Assembly: GCF_021869535.1 (NCBI RefSeq)
Contig: NW_026262712.1
Coordinates: 113,829,640-113,893,639 of the forward strand
Direction: 5' to 3'
From: Mytilus californianus
Taxonomy: Eukaryota > Mollusca > Bivalvia > Mytilida > Mytilidae
Length of the DNA: 64,000 nt
The translations under genes were made by a program, and so were the position numbers. Under the pieces are notes generated by a model that was not told the DNA's origin, did no database searches, and saw only the letters and a program-made list of their open reading frames with translations. Every line of letters begins with the position of its first letter. The first letter of the stretch is position 1. Below, piece by piece: positions 1 through 12,199 of this stretch.

Positions 1-100
1 GAAGGCCGTACTTTGACCTATAATTTATTTCTTTTTACACATTGCGACCTGGATGGAGAGTTGTCTCATTGGCACTCATACCACATCTTCTTATTTATAT
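1..100 (+). repeat. R1 short interspersed repeat
   Basis: This short element contains the GTTGTCTCATTGGC and ACCACATCTTCTT blocks. Related copies lie near 11935-12065, 13190-13245, 17180-17285, 44125-44180 and 45770-45885 on the same strand, and near 14425-14560 and 48425-48560 on the opposite strand. It is probably a non-autonomous element or the tail of a retroelement. Confidence 0.75.
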
Positions 101-850
101 TATCTTCACTTTATTGATGTGTTCTTGTTCTTATTCATAACTATACATAAAACTATAAGGACGGCACTTCTACACCAACTGTGATTGTAACATCGTATGA
201 ATATAGGAACATTAACACATTAATTAACTTAAAGTAATTCAAAATATTTAAGAAATTTTAATTTACAAAGCAACTTTGAACATTAAAATAAACATGATAA
301 AGGAAAACAAAAGAAAATAAATGCTCAGCGGGGCACAGCTTGATACGACCACAGAGGTCGAACCCTGAACAGATAGGACAAGATGGACAATACATTCAAG
401 TCTGATACATTTTTTAATATAGATTTTGATTAAATATTTGACACTGAATAGGCTGACACCGAAGTAATATGGTCAAAGAACTTAAATTTGAAAGTGGCCT
501 TAAACTATTATGGCCCAATATCCAAAATTCAAATACACGTGTAGATTCAGCATATCCAAGTACATCAATAATTTAATTTATTCATTTATTGATGGACAAT
601 ATAAGCTAAGTTTTTAAAGGGGTTTACTACATCAAATAAAAAATATGTATATATAGCATTCTGAAAATCAATTTACACAGAATAACAAACAAACCTACTA
701 GGAAGTTGTAATATAACATTCATCATTAGTTCATTATAAAAATTACTTTTTTTCAAAATATCTAATAATGAACAGAAAATTAAAATATATCTATGCATGA
801 TTTCCAAAATTTGAATCTATTTTCAACTATGACTCTACTTATAAATAAAT
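101..850. other. AT-rich, no gene; degenerate repeat unit
   Basis: No coding signal was seen. A stretch at about 400-620 (TTGATTAAATATTTGACA, then a TGGCCCAATATCC block and TAGATTCAGCATATC) recurs in degenerate form near 3990-4190, 4680-4860 and 5500-5750, so it is an old dispersed repeat. Confidence 0.5.
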
Positions 851-1310
851 AAAATAACAAAAACACCGAACTCTAAGGAAAATTCAAAAAGGAAAGTTCC
901 TCATCAAATTGTAAAAAAATTAATAGCACAAACACATCAAACGAATGGATAACAACTGTCATGTCCCTGACTTGGTACAGGCATTTTCTTATTTAGAAAA
1001 TGGTGGATTAAACCTGGTTTTAAAGCTAGATAAACCCCTCAATTGTATGACAGTCGCATAATATTCCATTATATTGACAACAATGTCTGAACAAAACAAA
1101 CAGACATAATAAGTAAAAATGTCAAAAATAGGGGTACAGCAGTACTATAGTCAACATTGTGTTATAATCTTAATCCTTTTAAAAACAAACAAATATGCTA
1201 ACAAAGAAAACCAAAAAGCCATATAGACAAAGCACATAAGCAAAAACGAAAGACAAGAATACCAAAATTTACCATATCACAATTACACAATGACGGGATG
1301 TATAAGTACC
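850..1310. repeat. R2 repeat (RT-element 3' tail)
   Basis: The block carries CACATCAAACGAATGG, CAACTGTCAT, GACTTGGTACAGGCA and TATGACAGTCGCAT motifs. Copies in the same orientation are at 11410-11895, 23285-23515, 44893-45030, 45375-45740 and 62850-63260; inverted copies are at 20375-20690, 21940-22260, 45060-45370 and 49890-49990. Here, at 21.7-22.3 kb and at 63 kb it directly follows RT coding remnants on the RT strand. I therefore infer it is the 3' tail of that retroelement and that solo copies are 5'-truncated insertions. Confidence 0.75.
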
Positions 1311-1344
1311 GAGCCACGTCAAATGGATATTACCAAAAATAGAC

Positions 1345-1545
1345 TTGTTTAGTCGAGAGTTTGCAGTTACTACTCAGACTTTGTAAAACGTCACCAGTGT
1401 CTGGGCAGAAAGTTGATGTCAACGAACGTCTCGTCTTTTTTCTAAAAAAGTTCATTGGAAGATACCAAGACCTTGTAGATAAATATTCCGTATCAACTTT
1501 CACAAATAGTACACGATGGTCTTGAAGTATAGATTCTAGGTACTG
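1345..1545 (+). pseudogene. inverted RT C-terminal segment
   Basis: Read on the + strand, this stretch gives the segment that normally follows the ISQLIRYS motif of this RT family (YYSDFVKRH, then a KKFIGRYQDLVDKYS block). The rest of the same element, from about 1585 upward, is on the - strand. The segment therefore appears to have been flipped inside the element. A frame disruption also breaks it, so it is not functional. Confidence 0.65.
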
Positions 1546-1584
1546 ACGTTGTTCATCCTCTAAATTACGTGTTACAGTGTTGTT

Positions 1585-3660
1585 TTGTTTGTCATTATAA
1601 ATTATTACTGTCGAATACCGAATGAGTTGGGAAATGTGTATTCCATATGCAGGTGAAGTTGGTAAATTGCAACTAAGGTGGGGGAAATTAATAATTTAAA
1701 AATTAAAATGGTCTCGTTTGTCATAAATTCTGGTACTGAGATGACCGCTTATGTCAAATTCGAGGTATAAGTCTAAAAATGAGGCAGAGGAAGCCGTGTC
1801 TGTTGTTTCTTTAATTTCTAGTTCTAGGGGATATATTAATGAAACCTAATCAGAAAAGTTTGGATTGTTAATGGAAAGAACATCATTCCTATATCTGAAT
1901 GTAAAATTAAATGATCTGGCTTCTTTGATCTTCATGTTTTTGACATGTGTCTGAAGGAATTCCGACTCATATGAAAATAAGAGGCGGTCTGCAAGAAGAG
2001 GCGCACAGTCGTTCTCATAGGAATGTGGACAATTTTTTGAAAAAGTCTACCTCCAAATTTAACAAATATGTTGTCAATAAGAAACTCCAGCAAACTGATC
2101 ACTTGTTCCTCTGTGTAGCATGTTTTACTCTTTTGTTCACTATTAACACAATATGCCGTTTGGTATCCCAAAGTAATAAAGTTATAATGTATGTACCATT
2201 ATTATGTTGAAAAGCATTGTGCATTATTTCTTTTAGAAGATTATTCAATTTCACATGAGGAATGGTGGTATACAGAGTTGAAAAATCGAAAGTTTTGATA
2301 GAAGTTTCAGAGAAAGATCGAGATTCAAAATTATCTAGAAGTTCTTTAGAGTTTTTTTAGATACCACATATGGTTAACACTCCTACGCTAGTAAACAGGT
2401 TCACAGTACTTCTGAAGACCCTTTTTCACTGCAGACAGAATTTTTGCCAATCTAAAGGACAATTCTTTCGTCGAACATGCAGATGAACCAGCAATGTACC
2501 GTTGTTTTTACGGAATTTTGTGCAGCTTGGGTACCCAATACAAATAAGGATGGTCCTCCAATTTGCTGTTCAATGTAATGTTCATTAAAGCCATGAAGGA
2601 CTTATGATTCGCCAAAATCTCATCCTTGTCAAATGATATGTTTTTGTATGTGGGATTACCTGAGTGCTCATTTATTCCTAATTCTTTTACAAGACACTCG
2701 TAGCAGTACGATTTACATACAAAGACAATATTATTTGTAGCTTTGTCCGCAGGAACAACAACATGCTTATCGTGAAGAGATGATAGACATTTTACAGCTT
2801 CTTTGTCTCTGAAAACCGACTTCGGGTGATCATTCACACAGTTTTTCAACTTATGAACTCGACGTTTTATCAGACACCTGATTTTTTTTTTACCCATTCT
2901 GACAAAGTGTCCAGTTCAACTTCTTCTCGTTTAGTTCATGCTCTGGCGTAGTCATCATTGGATTCCATAATTATTTTGATGTTATGGTTCCAATTAATGT
3001 GTTGAGATTCTCTAATTTTAGGACCATGAGATATCATCTTTTGGAGATGTTCGTGTTGAATTATGTTTAGATCCCCAGTAATACAGTGTAACATGGCCAG
3101 AGGAGCTGTAAATAAAAGGCGAGTGGGAACAGTCATATGTATGTTGGCGTTTGTTTTTGTTCACTTCAGTGTTCCTGTTGTTCCTTTGTTTTCCTCTTAT
3201 AAGTGATGTGTTCCCCTCTGTTTTAGTTTGTTACCTGGATTTGTTTTCTCTCAATCGATTTGTGACTTTTGAATACCGGTATACGACTGTTGCCTTTATA
3301 TGTCAGAGGGTTTTTTAGGTATTGTTTTAAATCAAGGTCTTGCAATGCTTGCTTATAGTTAAATACTTTAGGTGCAATGGTTTTTGGTGTAACTGTAGGA
3401 TACAATAGGAACAGAGTGATTTTGAAAATTAAGTGTTAAATTTTAGTTGTTACCTCCTTGTGATGTAGAACGTTGCTAATGTTGATTGCATCAATTCCTT
3501 TATTGGTAAACGGAACAGGAAGGAAGTTCCTCTTTTCCTCGTGTAAATGTTTGTTTCGATCTTACTGGTTTAAAAAGACGGAAGAGAGCTACATCACAAG
3601 TTATACTGACCAGTCTGTATATTGGAGAAAATGTATTTATGCATCCTTAGTCAAGTGTAT
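1585..3660 (-). pseudogene. retroelement RT pseudogene (Penelope-like type)
   Basis: Reading from high to low coordinates, the pieces of one long RT protein can be followed. They are an N-terminal FTNKGIDAINISNVLHHK block (about 3540-3450), a KVFNYKQALQDLDL block (about 3370-3310), an ITGDLNIIQHE block (2936-3136), and the finger motif VVPADKATNNIVFVCK with YLYWVPKLHKIP (2508-2897). Then come a degenerate palm (1932-2171 and neighbours) and FLDLYLEFDISGHLSTRIYDKRD (about 1790-1700). The PADK motif resembles the PADKG block of Penelope-like RTs. Many stops and frameshifts are present, and a different repeat is inserted at 3137-3310. It is dead, and the family placement is an inference. Confidence 0.75.
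3137..3310. repeat. R5 repeat inserted in the RT pseudogene
   Basis: This stretch carries GTTTGTTACCTGGATTTG, a CGATTTGTGA block and TATACGACTGTTGCC. It separates two blocks of the surrounding RT that are normally adjacent. Related copies are at 16190-16385 (inverted), 34735-34800 and 25140-25190 (fragment). It is therefore a later nested insertion. Confidence 0.65.
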
Positions 3661-5760
3661 AATCTCTGAAACATTTTAGAAAATTAACAGGCAATTAAAA
3701 AAGAATAGATCTAATGTAATATAACCCTAGCGGATGATGAAGATGTGAAAGAAGGTCATCAAAGCTCCCTAGGGGCGATCTAGATTTGGAAGACTTTTTT
3801 TTAAATTAGGTCGATGGTAATTTGTTTTTGCCCATGAATACGCTGGTGTCTTAAAGTAGTATTGAATAAGCTCATTGCATTTACATCACTGCATGCTGGA
3901 CTTGACAAATTTCCTACTCCTTTAATGTTATTATTGCAACCATATGGCAATGTAGTACCTAGATCCCTTACCAATAAATCATTTTTGCTAAAAACAGCTC
4001 TGAATTTCGATTTTGATTAAATATTTGACATAACATAGGTTTCTGCAAGGATTTGTATAGTATACAAATCCTTGGTTTCTGACACAGAAATTGTGTTGTC
4101 TAAGAACTTGAAAATTTTTAATTGGACATTTAGCTATTACGGACCAATATAAAAACAGGGCCCAAAATCCAAAACAGACAAAAACACCAGATTAAGGAAC
4201 CCTTAGAACTGAAAACTTTGAATTAACCCGTTTTAATTTGTCAGGTAATATGCAATTTATACAAAGTATTAGAAAAGAGTTGTTTTTGACCCTTTTTCCT
4301 AAAAGTTTAGGACCATAACCCACCAAATCAATCCTAAACTTTCTTTTTTGGTATGGAACGTTGTTGTACAATTTCAAAGAGATCCATAGACTAATACTCA
4401 ACTTATTTTCTGGAAACTAGAAAATCCTAGTTTTTTGGCTCCTTTTTCCAAATGGACAAAGGTCGGTTTTAATTTCTAATGGAATTTTCAACCATACAAA
4501 ATCATTTCATACATCTTAACAAACTTTAAATAGAACACAATGCATCAACAATAATCACTAAAATTAATATATCTGAATCAGCAAAATTATAAGTAACATT
4601 TTAAAATAAAATGACTTTGTAAGAGAGGTAATTCTTAATGTAAAAAAAAACAAATTTCTCAATAACATTTGAAAATAAATTTCTATTGTGCAATACAGAT
4701 CTGAATTTCGAGGATTAAATATTTGGCATACATGCATAATCTCGAACACAGAATAAATGTGGGCTACGAACTAAATTTGAAATTTGACTTTTACTTGTTA
4801 TAGTCAAATGTCCAAATCTAAATACATGGTTAGATTCAGCATACACATGAAAATTTTGCAAAGAAGTACCAGAGACCATAGAACATCTATTTTGGAGCTG
4901 TCATATGGTCTCCAGTCTCTAGCATGCATTAAACAACTGGATTTTTGAAATGACAAATATTGAACTGCCTTTGAACATTAAAATTATTCTATTTGGTGAC
5001 TACGAAAATATGTAATTGAATTTCGTTAAAAATAAGATTATTTTTGCTTACACAATACTATATTTACCAAATAAAATTACAAGAAGTATTGCCAAATTTA
5101 AACGGTTTAAAAAATTATTTAAAGGAACACATGAATTTAGAGAAATACGTTTCATTGAAAAACCTCTCTGAAGAGGAATATAACAAATACTGGAGCACCT
5201 GGGTCTCTTTTATGGTCTAATTTAAATGAATCCATTTTTTGATTTAACCACCACAAACAGATATTATAAGAATGAATTAAGATTCCCTTGTTATTAGATA
5301 ATTATTTTTATGTTTAACCTTATGTTGCACCATTATATATCCAATTGTTGTTTTTGATTTAAAACTTCCTTGCTGTGAGTACGCCATTCTGTATACCTTT
5401 GTTCACACATGTTTTGCTAGTGTTTTTGTTACAATAAAGCAAATTCATTATAAAAAAAAATAAAAGAATTCAGCAAATTAAAGAACCCCAATAATTCAAT
5501 TTTTGATGAAATCAATCAAGGTTGAATTTTGCACAATTGGTCCTCAATGTGGACAAATTTGATAACAGGGTTCAACCTAAATACAGTATTAGCTTCAGTA
5601 TATCAATGAAATACATATAATCAATTGTTATTGAAATCAAACAAAGTTTTACTTAGGACCCTTAAATTCGACCAACTTGAAAACTGGGCCCAAAATCGAA
5701 AATCTAATTATATCTTTAGATTCAGCATATCAAAGATCCCCTTGAATTTATTTTTATTAA
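3660..5760. other. non-coding, old degenerate repeats
   Basis: No gene was recognised. The unit described at 400-620 recurs here at least three times in degenerate form (near 3990-4190, 4680-4860 and 5500-5750). Short frames in this stretch are low-complexity or AT-driven. A compact palindrome sits at 4046-4073. Confidence 0.5.
4038..4081. repeat. 28-nt palindromic insertion with 8-bp direct repeat
   Basis: The 8-mer GGTTTCTG occurs at 4038-4045 and again at 4074-4081. Between them lie 28 nt that form a near-perfect hairpin: arms AAGGATTTGTATA and TATACAAATCCTT around one G. An 8-bp target duplication would fit hAT-type transposition. The palindrome may be a minimal MITE or an excision remnant. 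Confidence 0.6.
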
Positions 5761-5799
5761 AAGCAAACAATTTTTAAGGTGTTTCGATTCGAAAACAAG

Positions 5800-6110
5800 T
5801 CCCAATAGAAAAGAGGGACGAAAGATACCAGAGGGACAGTCAAACTCATAAGTCGAAAACAAACTGACAACGCCATGGCCAAAAATAAATAGACAAACAG
5901 ACAAATAATAGTACAGATGACACAACATAGAAAGCCAAAGACTAAGCAACACGAACCCCACCAAAAACTGGGGGTGATCTCAGGTGCTCCGGAAGGGTAA
6001 GCAGATCCTGCTCCACATGTGGCACCCGTCGTGTTGCTTATGTTATTACAAATCTGGTAAATAGTCCAATTTCGGTAAGTCACATTCGTGAAAAGGGAGG
6101 GTATTGTAGT
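5800..6110 (-). repeat. R3 repeat, 3' tail of the RT element at 6.1 kb
   Basis: Immediately after the RT stop codon at 6110 (on the - strand) lies the R3 block with CGGATATGTTCC, GGAGCAGGATCTGC and AACACGACGGGTG-type motifs. R3 copies without coding sequence are at 19705-19900, 21205-21310, 41690-41905, 50790-51115, 51775-52000 and about 61000-61070, with short ends near 15140-15220 and 52255-52335. Solo R3 copies are best read as 5'-truncated insertions. Overlapping frames within it are shadows. Confidence 0.75.
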
Positions 6111-6606
6111 TACGACATAAGGAACATATCCGATATCATCTGTGAAACGGTTATTCCATAACGGTCAACCAACTCGTGATGGCGTCCGTAAAATTTACGA
6201 AGGGATGACTTCAACTTCACCATTTGGAACTCTTGGTTTAATAGCTTCCTTGTGAGCAGCAATCCTCTATCAAGGAAATCATGATAGGAAACACAAGCCC
6301 GGGAATATCGTATCAATTGGGAGATATATACTCCGTATGCAGGCGCTGCTGGAATGTTGCTACATAGAAATGGAAAGTTCGAAATTGGGAAGCTGAAATC
6401 ATCTCTTTTGTCGTAAAGTTTTGTTTTCAACCGACCCTCATTGTCAATTTCTAGTTGTAAGTCAAGATATGAGGCAGACTTAACTGTATCTGTTGTATCC
6501 TTTATCTCCAGTTCGATGGGATAGATTCGTTCAACATAGTCACCAAATTTTGTATTATTTAGTGAGAGAACATCATCTATATAGCGGAACGTAGAGTTAA
6601 AGGATA
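6110..6606 (-). pseudogene. 5'-truncated RT fragment with catalytic YIDD
   Basis: An uninterrupted frame of about 165 codons holds the C-terminal half of a retroelement RT. It begins with TFRYIDDVLSLNN (motif C, catalytic Asp pair, near 6590), followed by ELEIKDTTDTV and SASYLDLQLEIDNEGRL. After that come YDKRDDF, the family signature AYGVYISQLIRYSRAC and a C-terminal KFYGRHHELVDRYG helix ending in stop. Homology begins abruptly at 6606, so the palm motifs A and B are missing: this is a truncated, non-autonomous copy. It is less decayed than the copy at 1.6-3.7 kb. RT identity is firm; the element class (Penelope-like or another non-LTR) is less so. Confidence 0.85.
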
Positions 6607-6609
6607 TTG

Positions 6610-8890
6610 CTTTATATACACGGTAAAAAATACACGGTAAAACTAGACGACGCTTATGACACTGACAACGTTATAACAAAAACACACTTACATATAAAAA
6701 ATCACTGAAATAATTTATAGTATAGTTTGCCATATAAATTATTGTTTGTCTGTTGTACACCTATATTCTCCTTTTTGTGGCAGGGGCTATGGTTGATGGT
6801 TTGCTGTATCATAGTTTGTGATACGATATAGTTGTAGAGTGTTGAATGCAGGTGGCATAGACTCCACTCAATCTCAACAAGGGCAAAAAGAACTGGAAAT
6901 CAATCAAAACCTTAGCTGCTTACTAGATTAAGTATGATATGTGATAAAAACTCAATTCTGTATCAAATAAGTACCGTAACTCTGTAATGACAAAAGTAAG
7001 CTTATTTGATAAAATTAAGCCTTGTGATACAAGTAACAAATCGAAGTTGAGTTCTTATACAACATTTGAGTAAAAGTATAATTTTCATGAATAAAGTCCA
7101 ATAATTCTGGAATGACAAAACTTGAATTTGTAAGAGGCAAAAGTAAGCTTTAATTTGTTTCGTCTATCCCAATCTTGTGTAAAAATTTCAAGATAATGGG
7201 TTATAGCATTAAAAATAATTGTATGAAGTGTTGACCTTGTATATCATAAAAACTGTGCAAGATCGATCAAACTCGCAAACATTCAAGGAAAAAAATAGTA
7301 TGCTAAAGTTTCATTTATTAAATGCTTCATTAGTTCAACAACAAAAAGTTTCTGCTAATAATCACTCGAACAACATGGGTTATCTGTTATTGTTATCACC
7401 TTGGAAACAATTCTGCAGATGAATATATCTCTCCTAACAAATTTCATATGAATTGCTGATTCCAGGTATTGAAATTTCATCCTCCAGTAAAATTACTCTA
7501 TTGACAAGATGTGCTGTTTACAGAAAATAAGAAAATATTTGGTACTTAAACTAATTTTGTAAATTCACTGAATACATATTCATTAAATTTGGTGAAGGTA
7601 GTTAGCAACCAATTTTAAGAAATAAGCTTTCAAATACCTCGTGTTGACACTTCATCAGGATATAATGCACATCATGTAAGAGATGGACGTTAAGTCCGTG
7701 TCGGATTACTTGGCCTATCATATAAATTTTAAGTGCCAGCCTCAACTCATTACATTGGGAACTTTCATGTCTGACAGTTAAATGCAGAATAATTTCACAG
7801 TCTGTTTCACTAATAAAAGCAGTTTGAATGCAATGTATATTATATTTTTTGTATACTTTGATGATTGAAATCATATTACATTGTAACTAGCTCACTGTTG
7901 TAACCCTAAACAGACTCTTTTTGATTACTTACCCATTTTATATTGAAGTCATATTGTTTCAACTAACAAATATAATTGTGCTGCCAATATGTACAAATGG
8001 GCATCAATCCATATCCATTGAAATGTGTTGTTGCAATCACTTAAATATTCAATTTCCATTTTCTTGTTACATGTACAGGTATATGATACATGTACAAGTA
8101 TTTTTGTTCATATATAAAAGTCCTTTGTTTCATTCCATTAGTGAACAGCTTTCTTCATCCTGTTAATACAAAGTAAATGTACATACAATTACTAAATGTT
8201 TTAATTAAATTCTTCACAGGAAAAAGTTTTCATTGTTATCATCAACACAAGAATACAAATTCCAAACATTTACCATCACAAATTATAAAAAGTTATGCCT
8301 CCTATTGGCCCCTAACATTTTTGCTGAATATAGGTGACAGGAAAAGAAAACATTTTAAAGTCTTGAAATAGAGTTATTAGGTTTTAAATTGATAAATTTA
8401 TATTATACCAAACCTTTTGATTACATTTTTATTTCTAATATTGTACATAAACATCATAACATGCACATTGTACAATGCATGCTGGAATTTTATACATTTT
8501 GGGGGCAACCACAACCCCTTATTTTTTTAAATCTTAGAAACACTACTGTCATGACTATATTGACACTAAATAATACCTTGGATTTAATAATATTAATGAA
8601 GTTTATTAAAGTAATATTGCAATCGATTTTTCATTTTTAATTATATTGTTGGAATAATATAACATGATTAATGAAAATGTATGAGGCATTCCTTGTTAGT
8701 TTCAGGGGGTACATGTATATAAGCTTTCAAATGGGTCGGTGATTGGTTAATTTCATATACATTTAGAGGATGGCTATATAATTTTGATTTATCTATTTTT
8801 TATTTATTTTTTTGGAAGGGGGAGGCAGTGGTATAAGGGTAATGAATATTCTGGTCTGGTACATTTACAGTAACATGTAATCATGGTAAT
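6610..8890. other. no gene recognised
   Basis: This stretch is AT-rich. The longest open frames (a 90-codon frame at 7602-7874 on the - strand and several of 60-85 codons) match no family I know and have no clear splice context. I see no repeat shared with the rest of the window except simple A/T runs. Confidence 0.4.
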
Positions 8891-8899
8891 TACTGAACA

Positions 8900-9310
8900 T
8901 AATCTAAACATTGCTCAAGCTATATTTGAAATTGTAGCTCATTAAAGCACAGTTGGCACGTGATGGATCCTGCAAACCTATTTAACAACTTGATGGGAAG
9001 ATGTGATTGCCGGGAAGAAGTCAAAAGTATTGCCACAATATGCCTTAATAACCTCTCCTGAATGACTTAAGTGTAATGTGGGTTGAATCTGACAGTCATC
9101 ACTGCTTATGTAACCAATGGTTACCGTAGGCTAGGGATGTACATAATGCAGTCAGCCATTTTGCTTTATGTTTGGAAATTAATCATGCGTAGTATTTAAT
9201 TGATGTTACACTAAGAGTTTTCGTTTGTCATATTTGTCACTTAGCCTATAGAAAAAAATCAAATAACGCCTTTCTGATCTCGAAACAGCCCTGACGAAAT
9301 ATTTGATTCT
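8900..9310. repeat. dispersed repeat, long form
   Basis: The left end (about 8930-8985: TTGGCACGTGATGGATCCTG) and right end (about 9268-9306: CGCCTTTCTGATCTCGAAAC) both recur at 49590-49700. There they are fused directly and the 280 bases in between are missing. The function is unknown. Confidence 0.6.
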
Positions 9311-9319
9311 TCTTTTAAT

Positions 9320-10690
9320 CATAGAAAAGAGATTAAGAATGTTGGCTGCTTTGTTTCAAAATAACAAGCTTTTTAAAAGACTGTTATAAATTAATAGTAT
9401 ATAAATTACGGAACTAAAAAAGTAACACAAATTAAAGGTCCGTGATGTTGTTTTTTAATATAAGCCATTGAAAATTTGTCGGGAAATGGTTCTCTTCAGA
9501 TGTTTCATACATTAAAGATAAGAACCATTTTTTTCTTTCAAAAACTATTAAAAAAAAATAACAACGAATTTAAAGGATTTTCTTAAAAAAAACTTGCTTT
9601 TTGAGCTACATGTAACCAATGTCATAATTGATATGATGCTGCTGATGTTGCATGTCTCCGAGCACTAACCCTTATTGTTTATATAGTTATACTATATTCC
9701 ATGTTTGAGCTTGGTTTTTTTTTGTAACATTTATATTGTTAATATTTAATATACTAATCATTGTATACTGATTTTGCCTATAATGGTTCCTTTATTGGGA
9801 ATAAAAATGCTATCTTTAATAAAATTATGGAAAGAAACGGAGGGCATGCAGTCAAAACTGTTAATGGTATAACATGGATAAAACCAAAGGATTACGAATA
9901 TCTGACAAAAAGTCAAATCCACGATCAGCGAACAACCTTATTACCTGATTTCTTTTTAAATACTTCAGGTTGTTTATCTCAACGTCTTTAAAGAAAAACT
10001 GTATCAAAAGTGTAACGATAAGAAATACAAAGGAGAAATTTACCTTCCCTTATTCAAACAACTTCGATTTTAAGATATTGTTCTGAAAAAAGAGAAATAA
10101 AAAAGTTTCATTGAATAATTTTAACTTTACATAGATCATACAATGATTGATACTATATTTAAATACCGCCAGTTTTTCTGAATAAAACCAATATGCTGCC
10201 AAATTGCTTCTTCTTTAGAAGGTTTAACTTACTTGTGAATTCTTATATAAATAACACATAGCTTTGAGGGTGACAGACCAGAGTGTTACCCCAAAATCAT
10301 TGTCTACTATTCTCTATTATCCTTTCAGCGATGTGTTAATCCAATGTTTAATTGATAGAACTATTGATATAGTTGTTTAAATTATTGATTCAAAATTAAA
10401 TCAAATTTACTGCACCAGATGCTATCTTACAACTTAGTCTCATCGGTGATGCTCGAGGTAAAATATATAAAAATTGAAAAAAACTAATAAAAACTTAGAC
10501 GAGTTGATTAACAAATTCGTTGACGAATAAATAGAATACTTCCATAAAAATGTCTATAGATAAATTTAAAAAAAAAAAGCTTATGTACAAATTATATCAC
10601 TATTTTCTGCTAGTTAGTTCTTCTTTTTCGTTAATAATTGTGGTGTACAATCAAAAGTAAAATAAAAAAAATACTGAAAACCGAGGAAAA
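9320..10690. other. no supported gene; one 75-codon open frame
   Basis: A frame at 9761-9991 (+) contains NGGHAVKTVNGITWIKPKDY and looks more protein-like than the surrounding AT-rich DNA; a CAG|GTTGTT possible donor sits at its end. I found no convincing acceptor and do not recognise the protein. A weak resemblance to the glycine pair of BRCT domains is not enough for a call. Confidence 0.3.
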
Positions 10691-10699
10691 TTCATTTAA

Positions 10700-11410
10700 T
10701 TCATTCAAAATCTAATTAAGCATTGAAAGGATAATTGTTTTCTATTTAGTTGAATTATTAGACAAATAATTTCACAGTGATCTGCATTTAGGAGTTTAAG
10801 TGATTCTCCTTATGTTGTTTTTTACTTTGATATGTGTCATCTTCATGTACGTGGGAGATTTTAACATCTATAAACTACTGTTGTCTTTAATTCAACTGTT
10901 CATTAGATGCTTTCAGAAAAGCCTAACACATAGTTCACTACTTTTTTAGTGCTTGTGTGCTCTCCCGGATATACATGACATATATGCGACTGAATAAACC
11001 TTTGGTATCTTTTGCCTCTCTTTCATACATTTAATGCGTCCGAAAAGATTTACTTTGGATTTACCTAATCAGGACTGCTAGTCACGGGTTAATTAGCACT
11101 ACCATAATTGTGGAGCTACAGTATATGACCAAAAGGGGACTGAAAAAAGCCATATCAACCTACCGTCAATTTGATTGAGGGAGTTGGAATCTTTGTGTCT
11201 TATTATATTTTGAGAATTTAACAAAAAATACAAAACTCCAAGATACATTCAAAAAATCTATTCATAAATACGGACTAAAATCAAACGCTCGATTGTATCA
11301 AACCAATGTAACGAATGGAAAACAACTGTCATATTCCTAACAGGGTACAGACATTTTTAGAAGAAAATGTGGGCTGAACCTTGTTTTATAGCTATCTTAA
11401 CTCCAAGGAA
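10700..11410 (+). repeat. left arm of 0.7-kb inverted repeat pair
   Basis: This block is closely matched by the reverse complement of about 22430-23165. Shared landmarks include GTACGTGGGAGATTTTAACA, GACTGCTAGTCACGGGTTAA and GTCCGAAAAGATTTACTTTG. R2 follows on the outer side of one arm and the inner side of the other, consistent with a composite element present twice in opposite orientation. No coding frame was seen. Confidence 0.75.
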
Positions 11411-12065
11411 TCTCTAAATGTAAAGTCCCTAATCAAATAGCAAAATCAAAAGCTCAAACACATCAAACGAATGGATAACAACTGTCATATTCCTGACTTG
11501 GTAAAGGCATTTTCTTATGTAGAAAATGATGGACTAAACCTGGTTTTATAGAAAGCTAAACCTCTCACTTGTATGACAGTCGCATAAAATTCCATTATAT
11601 TGACAACAATGTGTGAACAATTCAAACAGACATAATAGGTAAAAATGTCAAAAATAGGGGTATAGCAGTCAACATTGTGTTATAATCTTAATCACTATTA
11701 AAACAAACAAATATGTCAATAAAGAAAAACAAAAAGGCATATAGACAAAACAAATAAGCAAAAACGAAAGACAAGCATACAAAAATTTACCATAGCACAA
11801 TAACACAATAACGGGATGTATAATTACCGAGCCACGTCAAAGGGATATTACCAAAAGGAGACTTAACAATAAAAGTAATAATTTACAAAGACAAATAAAA
11901 GAACACTATAACACGTTATTAATAGGGCCTTTTATGGCTGACTATGCCGTATTGAATTTGCTCATTGAAGGGCGTACGGTCACTTATCGTTGTTAACTTG
12001 TATGTCATTTGGTCTCTGGTGGAGAGTTGTCTCATTGGCAATTATACCACATCTTCTTATTTTTA
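11410..12065 (+). repeat. R2 plus R1 repeats
   Basis: R2 fills about 11410-11895 (same orientation as at 850-1310). R1 follows at about 11935-12065, with its GTTGTCTCATTGGC core. The same R2-then-R1 order recurs at 45375-45885. No coding sequence was seen. Confidence 0.7.
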
Positions 12066-12199
12066 TATTTAAACGTGGGATGCTGGCTATCATATTTTAT
12101 TAACGTTTATTGTTTTGTCCTGAATTAAGTCGTTGGTTTTCTCGTTTGAATTGGTTGGCTTTTTACGAGTCGGGGGCATTTTATGGCCAACTATAAAGT

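Noticed and set aside
5722..6083. Two hydrophobic frames on the - strand
   Set aside because: They lie in the R3 repeat tail; other R3 copies do not keep the frame open in the same way.
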